A DNA stretch of 64,000 bases from an uncultured Clostridia bacterium (GCA_944392335.1 CALXWJ010000070.1:22461-86460), one strand, 5' to 3'. Shown: positions 17,587 through 27,890, numbered from the stretch's first letter. Program-made: numbers and translations. The notes: generated by a model from the sequence alone, not told the origin.

Positions 17587-18933
17587 ATGGATAAAAATTC
17601 ACGTATTATCAGCGGTAATGTGTTTGTGAATATGCTCATATTTTCATTCCCTATAATATTGACAGGTATATTGCAGCTGTTATACAATGCCGCGGACATA
17701 ATAGTTGTAGGACGATATGCCGGCAGTAATTCATTGGCAGCGGTAGGTGCGACAAGCTCTCTTATTAACTTATTCACAAACCTGTTTATAGGGCTTTCAA
17801 GCGGAACGAGTGTTTGTGTCGCGCACTTTACAGGCGAAAAAAATTCAAATGCAGTAAGCAAATCTGTACATACGTCGGTGGGAATTTCTTTAATAAGCGG
17901 GATATTTCTGACAATTCTCGGTCTGTTCTTATCAAAGCTTATGTTAGAGGTTATGTCCACACCCGATGATATTATTAATGAAGCAACCTTATATATGCAA
18001 ATAATCTTTCTCGGGATGCCCGCATCATTGCTTTTTAATTTCGGCGCCGCAATTCTCCGTGCGTCAGGGGATACAAAAACCCCTTTGATTTTTCTGTCCG
18101 TATCCGGAATAATAAACGTAATACTTAACCTGGTTTTTGTTATTATTTTTAAACTTAATGCCGCAGGCGTTGGGATTGCCACGATAATATCACAGTATAT
18201 TTCGGCAGCGCTTATTGTTATACATCTTATGAGGGTGGAAAGCGACTGTAAATTAAATCCGAAAAACATAAGGATCGATAAACATATTCTTGTCAGGATT
18301 CTCAGGATCGGCTTACCTGCCGGTTTCCAAGGAACGCTTTTCTCCATTTCCAATGTTCTGATACAATCTTCAATAAACGGCTTTGGTTACCTGGCAATAG
18401 CGGGAAACTCCGCGGCGTCAAATGTTGAAGGCTTTACCTATACTGCTATGAACTCCTTCCATCAATCCATGCTGACCTTTGTCGGACAGAATGTAGGCGC
18501 AAAGAAAACTCATCGGCTGAAAAAAATTATTCTGACCGGCTGCGCTCAAGTAACCATTGTAGGTATTGTCCTTGGCTTTGTCTGCCTGTTCCTCGGCGCC
18601 CCGCTGCTTAATCTGTATACACCGGGAGATAATGAAGTTATCGCATACGGTTTAAAACGAATGAGTATAATTCTTCCTACATATTTTACATGTGGTATAA
18701 TGGATGTTATTGTAGGCGCTCTGCGTGGTATGGGTTCCTCCTTAGTTCCTATGATAGTTACTGTTGTCGGCGTATGCGGCTTAAGAATAGTTTGGATATA
18801 TACCATATTCGAAAAAATACCTACCCTTGAATGTCTGTATACATCATATCCCGTATCATGGATAATTACCTCATTAATAAATGCTCTTTTATGTATATAT
18901 ATTGCAAGAAAAATAATACGAAAAAATCAGTAA
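17587..18933 (+). CDS. MATE-family efflux transporter
   Basis: 448 residues with about 12 membrane segments in two similar halves. N-terminal features fit MATE: PIILTGILQLLYNAADIIVVGRYAG followed by LAAVGATSSL (here split across the first two helices). Members export cationic drugs, flavins or other small molecules by Na+ or H+ antiport; substrate unknown. AAAGGA lies 12 bases upstream, a little far, but the start fits the family. It stands alone between a strong promoter and a strong terminator. A second MATE gene is at 32306. Confidence 0.92.
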   Translation: MDKNSRIISGNVFVNMLIFSFPIILTGILQLLYNAADIIVVGRYAGSNSLAAVGATSSLINLFTNLFIGLSSGTSVCVAHFTGEKNSNAVSKSVHTSVGISLISGIFLTILGLFLSKLMLEVMSTPDDIINEATLYMQIIFLGMPASLLFNFGAAILRASGDTKTPLIFLSVSGIINVILNLVFVIIFKLNAAGVGIATIISQYISAALIVIHLMRVESDCKLNPKNIRIDKHILVRILRIGLPAGFQGTLFSISNVLIQSSINGFGYLAIAGNSAASNVEGFTYTAMNSFHQSMLTFVGQNVGAKKTHRLKKIILTGCAQVTIVGIVLGFVCLFLGAPLLNLYTPGDNEVIAYGLKRMSIILPTYFTCGIMDVIVGALRGMGSSLVPMIVTVVGVCGLRIVWIYTIFEKIPTLECLYTSYPVSWIITSLINALLCIYIARKIIRKNQ

Positions 18934-19010
18934 CTGAAATTAACTCAACAACATACTTTCAGTAAGTATCAGATATTTTTCAGAATCTGTAAAATCCATA
19001 TTTTGGCAAA

Positions 19011-19055
19011 AAAATCCGGACAGCTTTCATTGTGATCCCTGTCCGGATTTTTTTC
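19011..19055. terminator. Bidirectional terminator between MATE and URO-D-like gene 3
   Basis: AAAATCCGGACAG (19011-19023) pairs perfectly with CTGTCCGGATTTT (19039-19051); T runs follow on both strands. Confidence 0.85.
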
Positions 19056-19063
19056 GGTTTTTT

Positions 19064-20092
19064 TCAGATATTTTGAGGCAATACACCGTATTCATTGAAA
19101 TAATCCGCAGTATATGCGGCTTTATCACGCGAATCCACGCTTATATGCTGAGCTAAGTGGAGTTTTTGCGGTTCTTCTATTTCGGATAAATCTCTGATTA
19201 CTGAAGTAGGATATTGACCGCATACATCACGAAAGAATTTCAGCGACTGCACTGTTTGAGGGCAGTCCCGTACAAGATTTAATATTTTCAGATTTGGAAT
19301 ATTCGATAAATTTCCCCATTGATGCATTGAGTCGGCACAGCAATGTACTCCTATCGCGCCGTATCTTGATGAAAACTCCAAAAGTTCTTTTTCAAAAAAT
19401 TCTTTATATATATCGGCGCTCACCGAACCTATTTCGTCTTCGGACACAGAAACACCAAAAGGCATATAATAATCGGGAAAATGGGCTATGAATTCTCTTC
19501 CGAATCTTTTAAACCACTCATCCAAAAAATCAAACATGAATATTTTTACTTTCTCCGATAATTCCTTTACTGCCTCAGGCGCGTCATACATAGCAGCATA
19601 AAAATCACTTTTATCCCATATAAGAGCGGCTATATCCATAGGCGTTTGTATATCGGGAAGTCCGAACAAAGCGTCTTTTCCTGCCCGTTTTGACAGCCTG
19701 TCTGCCGCTTCAAATAAATTAACAAGTTTGGTATCCTCAAGCTTTGGGATCCTTATTTTCTTTACATCACGCCAATTGGTAATTCGGGGTATTGCACAAG
19801 GATTGTTGTTGTTCGGTTTATATACCGAACAGCCGAAAGCTTCCGCAAAAATTTCCGTTCCGGTAATCATGGTCATAAACGGTATTGTATTATCATGAAT
19901 AACAGAGACATTTTCCATTTGTTTTATAAATCTTTCAAAGGTCCAATCCTCTCTTTGTTTCATATTCTCCCACCAAAGCATAGGTCTTTTGGGCATATCC
20001 TCGGTGCAGTCGATCACAAGCAGCCGGTTGACATTGGTTGATACGTCGGCAAAATCGATCCATTTTTGTTTTCTTAAAGCTATATTATCCAT
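19064..20092 (-). CDS. Uroporphyrinogen-decarboxylase-superfamily protein, copy 3
   Basis: 342 residues, the most divergent of the three URO-D-like proteins here. It keeps an HCC motif (H250, C252) at the place of the HxC zinc ligands of MtaA/CmuA-type methyltransferases, in the context GVHCCADSMHQWG. It is divergent from the AraC gene at 20190, the same arrangement as copy 1. GAGGG lies about 9 bases before the ATG. No corrinoid protein, activase or other methyltransferase component is seen nearby, so the substrate is open. Confidence 0.72.
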   Translation of the reverse strand: MDNIALRKQKWIDFADVSTNVNRLLVIDCTEDMPKRPMLWWENMKQREDWTFERFIKQMENVSVIHDNTIPFMTMITGTEIFAEAFGCSVYKPNNNNPCAIPRITNWRDVKKIRIPKLEDTKLVNLFEAADRLSKRAGKDALFGLPDIQTPMDIAALIWDKSDFYAAMYDAPEAVKELSEKVKIFMFDFLDEWFKRFGREFIAHFPDYYMPFGVSVSEDEIGSVSADIYKEFFEKELLEFSSRYGAIGVHCCADSMHQWGNLSNIPNLKILNLVRDCPQTVQSLKFFRDVCGQYPTSVIRDLSEIEEPQKLHLAQHISVDSRDKAAYTADYFNEYGVLPQNI

Positions 20093-20154
20093 TATTTCAC
20101 ACCCTCTATATGATAAATTTATCTTAATTATATCATATATAAAATATTAATACC

Positions 20155-20183
20155 TTGACAATAAAGACCGGTATCTGTATAAT
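20155..20183 (+). promoter_or_regulatory. Perfect sigma-A promoter abutting the AraC start codon
   Basis: TTGACA, 17 bases, TATAAT ending at 20183. A transcript starting at the usual distance would begin at or next to the ATG at 20190, so the mRNA is predicted to be leaderless. Confidence 0.8.
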
Positions 20184-20189
20184 ATAGAC

Positions 20190-21035
20190 ATGAATAAATA
20201 TGAATTAAAAGATTTATCAAGAAAAAAATTTTACGATTTTAATATAGAATCAGGCGGCGTAAACGGTGATTTTAAAATACACTCTCATAATTTTTGCGAG
20301 ATATTTTTTGTGCTGTCGGGCACGGGCAAACATATATCGGGGGATACCGAATATTTTCTTAAAAGGGGTGAATTATTTGCGGTAAAAGGTTCCGAACAAC
20401 ACGGTTTCACCTCATGCACTGATTTAAAAATCATCAACATTATGTTTAAAATATCACCTGAAATCATACAAATGTGCAAAGATATACCGGGCTTTTGGGT
20501 TTTGTTTTTACATGAACAAAACATAGGCAGCATTTCACACATTTCTTTATCGGAGGAAGAATGTATACAGGTAAAAAGCTGGTGTGATATACTTATGCGG
20601 GAATACAAGGAAGACAGACCCGGCAATATTGCCGTATGTTATTCCATATTGATACAGCTGATTGTTTTTTTGTCACGCAGATGTGAAAATATACCAGAAA
20701 ATCTTTTACAGCTGGATTTTAAAATAGCTAAAGCGCTGATTTTTCTCGAAAGCAATTACATAGAAAAAACAGACCTTAATAAACTTGCACGCATAGTGGG
20801 TTTTTCTCCAAGACATTTATCAAGGCTTTTTGAAGAATTTTACAAGACCTCACCCATGAAATACCTCATGAATATAAGATTGAATCATGCAAAACAATTA
20901 TTGATAAAAACAAACTATTCCATAACCGAAGTTGCAGGATTATGCGGTTTTTCCGACGGGAACCATTTTTCAAAGGCTTTTAGACAGCATATAGGGCAGC
21001 CGCCTAATGAATGGAGAAAAAATTTTCAAAATTAG
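20190..21035 (+). CDS. AraC-family transcriptional regulator, probably from a leaderless mRNA
   Basis: 281 residues: an N-terminal cupin domain (HSHNFCEIFFVLSGTG, then FLKRGELFAVKG) and a C-terminal double helix-turn-helix (LNKLARIVGFSPRHLSRLF and ITEVAGLCGFSDGNHFSKAF). The ATG at 20190 is only 6 bases from the end of the -10 box and has no Shine-Dalgarno sequence; no later in-frame ATG with a good site precedes the cupin. It is divergent from the URO-D-like gene at 19064-20092 and is its likely regulator, perhaps with autoregulation since both promoters share 97 bp. Confidence 0.88.
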   Translation: MNKYELKDLSRKKFYDFNIESGGVNGDFKIHSHNFCEIFFVLSGTGKHISGDTEYFLKRGELFAVKGSEQHGFTSCTDLKIINIMFKISPEIIQMCKDIPGFWVLFLHEQNIGSISHISLSEEECIQVKSWCDILMREYKEDRPGNIAVCYSILIQLIVFLSRRCENIPENLLQLDFKIAKALIFLESNYIEKTDLNKLARIVGFSPRHLSRLFEEFYKTSPMKYLMNIRLNHAKQLLIKTNYSITEVAGLCGFSDGNHFSKAFRQHIGQPPNEWRKNFQN

Positions 21036-21103
21036 ATTTACATAAAAAAAACGGTATTTCGAAAATAAATTTATATAACACGAACAGTTATCATCTGATA
21101 TAC

Positions 21104-21149
21104 AAAACTCCTGAATCCGAATTTTCACAATCCGATTCAGGAGTTTTTT
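21104..21149 (+). terminator. Terminator of the AraC gene at 20190
   Basis: AAAACTCCTGAATC (21104-21117) pairs perfectly with GATTCAGGAGTTTT (21134-21147), followed by T residues. Confidence 0.85.
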
Positions 21150-21226
21150 ATTCAATATATGCTTATCATTTTTCTAACATAAAAGTTCCTTGCACATTTT
21201 AGGTGATTTTTATATCAGATACCATA

Positions 21227-23638
21227 TTATTTAACTACAATATTTACAAGCTTTCCCGCAACTGCAATAGCTTTTATTACTGTTTTGCCGCTGATAAGCT
21301 CCTTTACCTTATCGGAAGCCATAACAATTTCTTCGGTTTTTTCTTTATCGAGTCCGGCAGGTATCATAAGCCTTTCTTTTACCTTACCGTTAATCTGAAT
21401 TGCAATTTCGATCTCATCATCAACAGTCTTATCTTCATCATATTCAGGCCACCGACGCAATGACAGCAAACCGCCGTTTCCATACTTTTCCCACAATTCC
21501 TCCGTCATGTGAGGCGCGACAGGATTTAATAAAGTAATCAAAACCATATATTCTGCCTTGTTGACTTTTCCCTTTTTATAAAAATCATTAACAAGACTCA
21601 TTAAAGCCGCAATTGCAGTATTAAACTTCATTCTCTCATAGTCTTCGCCGACCTTTTTGATGGTTTTGTGAATATTCTTTTCAAGGTCTTTTGAATACTC
21701 GTCTCCGTCAACAAGCATATCCTGAATGTTCCAAACCCTTTCCATAAACTTGTAGCATCCTTTTAATCCCTGCTGTGACCAAGGCGTCGACTGTTCAAAT
21801 GCACCGATAAACATTTCGTATGTTCTGAATGCATCCGCCCCGAATTCATTAACAACGTCATCCGGGTTTACAACGTTCCCCCTTGACTTGGACATTTTTT
21901 CATTATTTTCTCCCAAGATCATTCCGTGGGATGTTCTCTTCATATATGGTTCCTTTGTCGGAACCGCCCCTATATCATAAAGGAATTTATGCCAAAATCT
22001 TGAATACAGTAAGTGCAAAGTGGTATGCTCCATACCTCCGTTATACCAGTCAACCGGCATCCAATATTCAAGCGCCTCTTTTGATGCAAATTCTTTATCG
22101 TTATGAGGATCGGTATATCTTAAAAAATACCAGCTTGAGCCTGCCCATTGAGGCATTGTGTCTGTTTCTCTTTTTGCGGGTTTTCCGCACTTGGGGCAGG
22201 TTGTATTTATCCAGTCATATGCTTTTGCAAGAGGCGACTCCCCGTTTTCTCCCGGTTCAAAGGTTTCTACCTCAGGCAATAAAAGGGGTAAATCGCTGTC
22301 GTCAATGGAAACCCAGCCGCAATCCTCGCAATATACCAGAGGGATAGGCTCACCCCAGTAACGCTGACGTGAAAATACCCAATCCCGAAGTTTAAAGTTT
22401 ACCTTTCTCTTTCCCAGGCCTTTTTCTTCAAGCCAATCGATTATTGCCGGGATCGCCTCCTTAACAGGCATTCCGTTTAAAAATCCGGAATTTACCATAT
22501 TGCCTTTATATACATCGGTGTATGCCTCGCTCTGTACATCCTTGCCGCCCGATACAACTTCTATTATAGGCATATTGAATTTTTTCGCGAATTCCCAGTC
22601 ACGTGTGTCATGTGCCGGCACCGCCATAATTGCACCCGTGCCGTATGTGACCAATACATAATCGGATATCCATACCGGCAGCTTGGCGTCATTCACCGGG
22701 TTGACCGCATATACGCCTTTTAATTGCGCTCCTGTTTTATCTTTTGCCATTTCCGTTCTTTCAAATTCGGATTTCTTTGAGGCCTGCAATATATAATCCT
22801 TTACTTCATCAGGATTTTCAATAGCCGGCAATAATTTTTGAACAAGATTATGTTCAGGTGACAATACAACGTATGTCGCGCCGAATAATGTGTCAGGTCT
22901 TGTGGTATATACCGTCATTTCATCACCGGATGTAAGCATAAATTTAACCTCCGCACCCTCGGAACGGCCGATCCAATTTTTCTGCTGTGTTTTCACGCGT
23001 TCAATATAATCAACATCGTCAAGGTCATCTATTAAACGCTGCGCATATTCCGTTATTTTAAGCATCCATTGACTCTTTCTTCTTTGAACTACCTCGCTTC
23101 CGCATCTTTCACAGACGCCGTTCACCACTTCTTCATTGGAAAGCCCTACCTTACATCCTGTGCACCAGTTGATCGGCATTTCCTGTTTATATGCAAGTCC
23201 TTTTTCAAACAATTGCTTAAAAATCCACTGTGTCCACTTATAATACTCGGGATCTGTTGTATTTATTTCCCTTTGCCAGTCAAAGGAAAATCCAAGCATT
23301 TTTAACTGTCTTTTAAAATTTGCTATATTCTTCTTTGTAATGATTTTAGGGTGAATTTTATTCTTTATCGCGAAATTTTCGGTAGGAAGTCCAAACGCGT
23401 CCCATCCTATAGGGTATAAAACGTTATACCCTTCCATTCTTCTTTTTCTTGCTATTATATCAAGCGCCGTATAGCTTCTCGGATGTCCTACATGAAGCCC
23501 CGCCCCGGACGGATAAGGGAATTCGATCATTGCGAAATACTTCGGCTTATCACTGTTGTTCTCAGCATGAAAGCAGTTGGCGTCATCCCATTTTTTTTGC
23601 CATTTTGCTTCAATCTCTTTAAAATTGTAATTTTCCAT
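21227..23638 (-). CDS. leuS: Leucyl-tRNA synthetase
   Basis: 803 residues, normal for bacterial LeuRS. It charges tRNA-Leu and edits misactivated amino acids. The HIGH motif appears as GLHVGHPRS in the N-terminal region and KMSKS as [15 protein letters not shown] and CERCG are zinc-ribbon cysteine pairs; the CP1 editing domain contains [11 protein letters not shown] and [18 protein letters not shown] lies 11 bases upstream. rsfS is 80 bases upstream on the same strand, a common clostridial pair. No T-box leader is visible in that gap. Confidence 0.97.
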   Translation of the reverse strand: MENYNFKEIEAKWQKKWDDANCFHAENNSDKPKYFAMIEFPYPSGAGLHVGHPRSYTALDIIARKRRMEGYNVLYPIGWDAFGLPTENFAIKNKIHPKIITKKNIANFKRQLKMLGFSFDWQREINTTDPEYYKWTQWIFKQLFEKGLAYKQEMPINWCTGCKVGLSNEEVVNGVCERCGSEVVQRRKSQWMLKITEYAQRLIDDLDDVDYIERVKTQQKNWIGRSEGAEVKFMLTSGDEMTVYTTRPDTLFGATYVVLSPEHNLVQKLLPAIENPDEVKDYILQASKKSEFERTEMAKDKTGAQLKGVYAVNPVNDAKLPVWISDYVLVTYGTGAIMAVPAHDTRDWEFAKKFNMPIIEVVSGGKDVQSEAYTDVYKGNMVNSGFLNGMPVKEAIPAIIDWLEEKGLGKRKVNFKLRDWVFSRQRYWGEPIPLVYCEDCGWVSIDDSDLPLLLPEVETFEPGENGESPLAKAYDWINTTCPKCGKPAKRETDTMPQWAGSSWYFLRYTDPHNDKEFASKEALEYWMPVDWYNGGMEHTTLHLLYSRFWHKFLYDIGAVPTKEPYMKRTSHGMILGENNEKMSKSRGNVVNPDDVVNEFGADAFRTYEMFIGAFEQSTPWSQQGLKGCYKFMERVWNIQDMLVDGDEYSKDLEKNIHKTIKKVGEDYERMKFNTAIAALMSLVNDFYKKGKVNKAEYMVLITLLNPVAPHMTEELWEKYGNGGLLSLRRWPEYDEDKTVDDEIEIAIQINGKVKERLMIPAGLDKEKTEEIVMASDKVKELISGKTVIKAIAVAGKLVNIVVK

Positions 23639-23718
23639 GTTTTATACATTCCTTTCAGAATTTCTTTAATAGTGATCGCAAAACACAATATACAGATTTC
23701 AGATTGTATAATTAATTA

Positions 23719-24057
23719 TTACTTTAGATCCAATTCAATTGTTTTCGCGTCTGACCAAAGCTTTTCCAAAGAATAAAATTCTCTTGTTTCTTCAAGCATT
23801 ATATGGACTATTACATCATTATAATCCATCAAGATCCACGTACCGCCTTGATAGCCTTCCTTATGGGAAAGATCATATCCGTTTTCCTTCATTTTTTCTT
23901 CAACCTCGTCCGTACAGGCTCTTAATTGTGTTGTTGACGAACAGCTGCATATTATGAAATAATTCCCCAATGATGTAACATCGGTTATATCAAGTGCAAC
24001 TATATCTTTTGCTTTTTTATCGTACAATGTTTGAACAATTATCTGTACTTTTTCCAT
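23719..24057 (-). CDS. rsfS: Ribosomal silencing factor RsfS
   Basis: 112 residues of the Iojap/RsfS family, which binds ribosomal protein uL14 and blocks subunit joining in slow growth. Typical features: KKAKDIVALDITDVTSLGNY, FIICSCSSTTQLRA, EGYQGGTWILMDYNDVIVH and the C-terminal YSLEKLW. The start at 24057 (MEKVQ) has AAGG 7 bases upstream; the frame could extend to 24075. leuS follows 80 bases downstream. Confidence 0.93.
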   Translation of the reverse strand: MEKVQIIVQTLYDKKAKDIVALDITDVTSLGNYFIICSCSSTTQLRACTDEVEEKMKENGYDLSHKEGYQGGTWILMDYNDVIVHIMLEETREFYSLEKLWSDAKTIELDLK

Positions 24058-24221
24058 CAAAACGCCTTCTTTCAAATATTTTCAAATACAAAACCGTATG
24101 TAATTTTTAGAATCTACGTTTTCAAAACCGCCGAATAATAATTCATGCCGTCTCGCTTGAAAGATTACAATAAACATGCAAATTTTTATCAGAACATATC
24201 TGCCGTAAACAATACAAATTG

Positions 24222-24369
24222 TTCTATAAGAGCTTGTCCCGTTATTCAGCAGGGACAAGAGCGCCGCATATCAACGCTGTGATCAGCGGGAGATTGTTCT
24301 CTCACACTGTAATTACAGATATGAGCCCGCCGCCGGCAAGCGGCGTGGGGACAACTTGTGCACAGTTAA
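24222..24369 (+). repeat. Structured intergenic repeat, copy D
   Basis: Complete copy: GAGCTTGTCCCGTTATTCAG, then GGGACAAGAGC closing the first stem; TGTGATCAG and TAATTACA arms; GCCCGCCGCC / GGCGTGGGG stem; end at CACAGTT. The 3' end lies 14 bases from the stop codon of the GH29 gene at 24384. The remaining bases of 24058-24383 show no other recognised element. Confidence 0.85.
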
Positions 24370-24383
24370 AAATACCGCATACG

Positions 24384-25604
24384 TCATACCATAAACAATT
24401 TCATGTTATTTAACTTGTAACCATCTTCGGCTTCATCTATTGTCAGCTTAAATCTTTTTGAATAAGTCTGTGCAAATGCGGCTATGTGCTTATGTCCCAC
24501 ATATTCGCCTTTGTATATGGAAACACTATCTTCTTCCCAGAAACAGTTTGAGAAGGTAAATTTCTTGATTTTCTGTCCTTCCGATAAATCCTCTTCAAGA
24601 AGGAGAGTATTCACCGACCCCGGTTCGTCAAGCTCGAATATATAATAATTTTCTTTTTTCTCAACAGTACATTTGATAGGATTTGCAAACCTTCTATCCA
24701 GCATTTCCTTCATCTTTTTGAAATTTGCACAGTCCTGTGCCGGGATCAGTCCTCTTCTGTCCGGGGCAAAGTTTAATAACAGGTTTCCCCCTCTGCCGAC
24801 TGAATAGTCATACAATGCAACCAGATCCTCCGGACTTCTCAGAAGGTGTCCGTCATATTCACTGTAGAACCAATGCTCGCGTCTTACCTTACAATCACAT
24901 TCATACGGCAAAAACTTTGGTTCTATTTGTGTGTCCTCTGTTTCATTGACCGAATGTCTTTCGGCATTTACAACATATCCGGTCCCGCACGGCACGATAC
25001 CCTCTTCGTTTCCTACCCAGCGTACATCCGGGTCCCACATTGAAAATATCATAATACCGGGCTGCAGTGTTCTGATAACATTTACAATCCTGTCCTTGTC
25101 ATATTCATGTCCCTCCGAACCGCAGCCATCAAACCATATATAATCTATTGTACCGTAATTTGTAAGCAATTCGCTTATCTGATTTATAAAATAATCATCA
25201 TATTCCTTGTCGTCTATCAATTTATAATCCTTTTGGGCAGGACTGTAATACAAGCCTACCTTTAAGCCGTATTTCCTGCATGCATCGGTAAATTCTTTTA
25301 CAACATCGCCCTTTCCATCCTTCCATGGAGAGTTTTTAACACTGTAATCGGAATATTTGGTAGGCCAGTTTGCAAAACCGTCATGATGCTTTGTAGTCAG
25401 TATTGCATAATTGGCGCCGCCTGCCTTTGCCATCTTTATCCACTGTTCGCAGTCAAGCTGTTTTGGATTAAATTTATCGGCGGGCATATCACTCCCGTCC
25501 CAGTCACGATGCCCTTCATAAAATGTCCTTATTCCGAAATGGAAGAAAACGCCCACTTCCCAGCTTAAAAAATTCAATTGCTTTGCTGATGGTTTTATAT
25601 TCAT
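24384..25604 (-). CDS. Alpha-L-fucosidase, GH29 family (second gene)
   Basis: 406 residues, no signal peptide. GH29 features: WEVGVFFHFGIRTF near the N terminus, TKHHDGF (71-77), and YIWFDGCG with D159 as the likely nucleophile. It is shorter than the GH29 at 4871 and only distantly similar, so the two may prefer different fucosyl linkages. GGAG is 9 bases before the ATG. prfA ends only 21 bases upstream, so the fucosidase is probably read from the prfA transcript, an unexpected pairing. Repeat copy D follows its stop codon. Confidence 0.9.
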   Translation of the reverse strand: MNIKPSAKQLNFLSWEVGVFFHFGIRTFYEGHRDWDGSDMPADKFNPKQLDCEQWIKMAKAGGANYAILTTKHHDGFANWPTKYSDYSVKNSPWKDGKGDVVKEFTDACRKYGLKVGLYYSPAQKDYKLIDDKEYDDYFINQISELLTNYGTIDYIWFDGCGSEGHEYDKDRIVNVIRTLQPGIMIFSMWDPDVRWVGNEEGIVPCGTGYVVNAERHSVNETEDTQIEPKFLPYECDCKVRREHWFYSEYDGHLLRSPEDLVALYDYSVGRGGNLLLNFAPDRRGLIPAQDCANFKKMKEMLDRRFANPIKCTVEKKENYYIFELDEPGSVNTLLLEEDLSEGQKIKKFTFSNCFWEEDSVSIYKGEYVGHKHIAAFAQTYSKRFKLTIDEAEDGYKLNNMKLFMV

Positions 25605-25625
25605 ATCAAATTTCTCCTTTGTATA

Positions 25626-26693
25626 TTAATCGTTCTGTGCCAATTTTGCGGCTTGATCCGCTGTTATTAACGCGTCGATCAATTCATCAAGAGCCCCGTT
25701 TAATATCTGCTCCAATTTATACAATGTAAGGTTTATCCTATGGTCTGTTACTCTCCCCTGCGGATAATTATAAGTTCTTATCCTTTCGCTTCTGTCGCCG
25801 GAGCCGACTTGTGATTTTCTCTCATCTGCAATTTCTTTATGACGCTGCTCTTCCATCACTTCATATATCCTTGAACGCAGTATCTTCATTGCTTTATCTT
25901 TATTTTTGAACTGTGATTTTTCGTCCTGGCAGGATACAACGATACCTGTAGGCAGGTGCGTGATACGTACTGCCGAATCGGTGGTATTTACGCACTGTCC
26001 GCCCGGGCCTCCCGCTCTGAATACATCTATTCTTAAGTCATTTTGGTTAATGTCGACCTCAACCTCTTCGACTTCAGGCAAAACCGCCACGGTAACCGCG
26101 GAAGTATGGATACGGCCTCCCGATTCTGTTGCGGGTACCCTTTGTACCCTGTGGACGCCGCTTTCAAATTTAAACCTCGAATAGGCGCCGTGTCCCTCTA
26201 TTGAAAAGCATACCTCCTTGTATCCCCCGATATCGGTTGGGCTCGAGTTCAACATATCGATTTTCCAGTTATGCGTTTCTGCATACATACTGTACATTCT
26301 CAATAAATCAGCGGCAAAAAGCGCCGCTTCATCACCGCCCGTACCGCCTCTTATTTCCATGATAACATTCTTATCATCATTGAGATCCTTAGGTAAAAGT
26401 AAAATTTTTAACTCCTGTGATACCGAATCAAGCTTTTCCTCGGATTCTGCCAATTCGGATTTGATAAGCTCTTCAAGCTCCTTATCCTCGCCCGTATCAA
26501 GCATTTGTTTATCATCTGCTATTGTCTGTTTTAATTTTTTATATTCCCTGTATTTTTCAATGATCGGCGTTAGGTCGGAATGTTCCTTCATAAGTTTACG
26601 CCAATTTTCCTGATCGGCAATGATCTCGGGATCATTTATTTTCTCCGATATTACTTCAAATTTTTCTTCCAATGCATCTAATTTGTCAAACAC
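25626..26693 (-). CDS. prfA: Peptide chain release factor 1
   Basis: 355 residues. It recognises UAA and UAG and triggers peptide release. The GGQ motif is in [18 protein letters not shown], and the codon-recognition loop with PAT appears in [11 protein letters not shown]. The start is GTG at 26693, with GGAG about 11 bases upstream, and gives the normal N terminus. prmC, its usual methyltransferase partner gene, is not adjacent. The GH29 gene follows 21 bases downstream. Confidence 0.96.
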   Translation of the reverse strand: MFDKLDALEEKFEVISEKINDPEIIADQENWRKLMKEHSDLTPIIEKYREYKKLKQTIADDKQMLDTGEDKELEELIKSELAESEEKLDSVSQELKILLLPKDLNDDKNVIMEIRGGTGGDEAALFAADLLRMYSMYAETHNWKIDMLNSSPTDIGGYKEVCFSIEGHGAYSRFKFESGVHRVQRVPATESGGRIHTSAVTVAVLPEVEEVEVDINQNDLRIDVFRAGGPGGQCVNTTDSAVRITHLPTGIVVSCQDEKSQFKNKDKAMKILRSRIYEVMEEQRHKEIADERKSQVGSGDRSERIRTYNYPQGRVTDHRINLTLYKLEQILNGALDELIDALITADQAAKLAQND

Positions 26694-26841
26694 GTATTTT
26701 TCATCTCCAAAATGTTATATTAAATAAAGGTCAAAGCCCGGTCATTCAATGTTTTATCAAGCATATCGTACTCCTGCCGAAAAATGAAGCAAAACCGGAT
26801 TCCTGTTAAGGTGCAGGATATCTTCATGCAGCCGTAAACCT

Positions 26842-27486
26842 TCAAAACGACATTCTTTTTGCCGGTATCTCCTTGGAAACCAGTCTGTTGTTCGATTTAA
26901 AATCTATTTTATCATTTATTTCCAAAAGCAGCTTTATAAAATTGACCATTTCCATATCGTCGAATCCGTTGACCGGCATATATATCTCGTTTCCGTCCTT
27001 TGTACATATATAAAAAAATTCCATTTGCTTTAAAAGGCTGTTATACTTTTTTTTATAAGTATTCAATTTGCTGTTAAATTCGCCGTTTTCCACCAATCTC
27101 AGTAAGTAGTTTCTGCTTCCGAAGTAAATTTTAGCTACAGCATTAATATTTATTTTTTTTAAATTGGTTTTTTCCGGTAAAAATTCACCGATAAATCCTT
27201 TGTCTGTCCTAAACGGAAAGAATCCGTTTTTCCAATTCTGTAAATATATATAATTATCTTTAACAGCCAAATATGTAGGCATAATTGTGTTTATCTTCAT
27301 TATTACATAAGAAAAACCGAGAATTACAGCTATAAAATAAATAAGAGCAAACAAAAACCTGGCATGAACAAGACTGTATACAGCCATCACAATGCCCAAT
27401 ACCGAAATACTTCCCAATATACATATAAAAACCATGTTCTTGTTTTTCTTGTGTGAAGATAAAGTTATTTTCTGAGTATAATTCAT
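26842..27486 (-). CDS. Membrane protein of unknown function with PH-like C-terminal domain
   Basis: 214 residues. Two adjacent hydrophobic segments lie at about 20-65 (FICILGSISVLGIVMAVY and FALIYFIAVILGFSYVIM), followed by a soluble domain in which YLAVKDNYIYLQNW and IYMPVNGFDDMEMVNFIKLL suggest a PH-like or YcxB-like fold. The function is unknown. The start at 27486 has GAGGTGA 8 bases upstream and a consensus promoter just before it; the longer frame to 27582 would begin upstream of that promoter. It stands alone between prfA and the alpha-galactosidase. Confidence 0.7.
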   Translation of the reverse strand: MNYTQKITLSSHKKNKNMVFICILGSISVLGIVMAVYSLVHARFLFALIYFIAVILGFSYVIMKINTIMPTYLAVKDNYIYLQNWKNGFFPFRTDKGFIGEFLPEKTNLKKININAVAKIYFGSRNYLLRLVENGEFNSKLNTYKKKYNSLLKQMEFFYICTKDGNEIYMPVNGFDDMEMVNFIKLLLEINDKIDFKSNNRLVSKEIPAKRMSF

Positions 27487-27510
27487 AACATAATTCACCT
27501 CGACTATAGT

Positions 27511-27539
27511 ATTATAACAAAAAACAATTCGGTTGTCAA
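27511..27539 (-). promoter_or_regulatory. Perfect sigma-A promoter of the membrane protein gene
   Basis: Minus strand TTGACA (27539-27534), 17 bases, TATAAT (27516-27511). The leader to the ATG is about 18 bases. Confidence 0.8.
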
Positions 27540-27654
27540 ATTTTTTACATCTATATTGCTTATACGGATGTTTTTTCGTCATTTTTTATAATAATTAAAG
27601 GTTGAATTAATAATTTGATCAGGTTTTTATGTTTTGTTTTTTTGTTTGCCGCAC

Positions 27655-27722
27655 AAAAAAGCCGCCTTAAAATCCGTCACTTCAATAATTTGTATGAATT
27701 TTTGTCGGTTTTCTCAGGCGGC
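27655..27722 (-). terminator. Probable terminator of the alpha-galactosidase transcript
   Basis: GCCGCCT (27661-27667) pairs with AGGCGGC (27716-27722), extended by an imperfect AAAACCG / CGGATTTT pairing; TTTTTTG follows on the minus strand. The loop is long. Transcripts ending here would carry repeat copy E in their 3' end. Confidence 0.55.
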
Positions 27723-27743
27723 ATGTATTTGATAATATACTTT

Positions 27744-27890
27744 TTCAATAAGGGGTTATCCCGTCATTCAACGTGGACAAGAGCACAAGCAAAGCCTGCG
27801 CTGTAATCAGCAAAAGATCTTACTCACACACTGATTACAAATATGCGGCCCCGCCTGCTGCGGCGGGGGACATCTTTGCTTAGGTTATAC
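27744..27890 (+). repeat. Structured intergenic repeat, copy E
   Basis: Complete copy: TTCAATAAGGGGTTATCCCG at the start, TGTAATCAG / CTGATTACA stem, CCCCGCC / GGCGGGG stem, end at GGTTATAC. The 3' end is 18 bases from the stop codon of the alpha-galactosidase. Confidence 0.85.
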
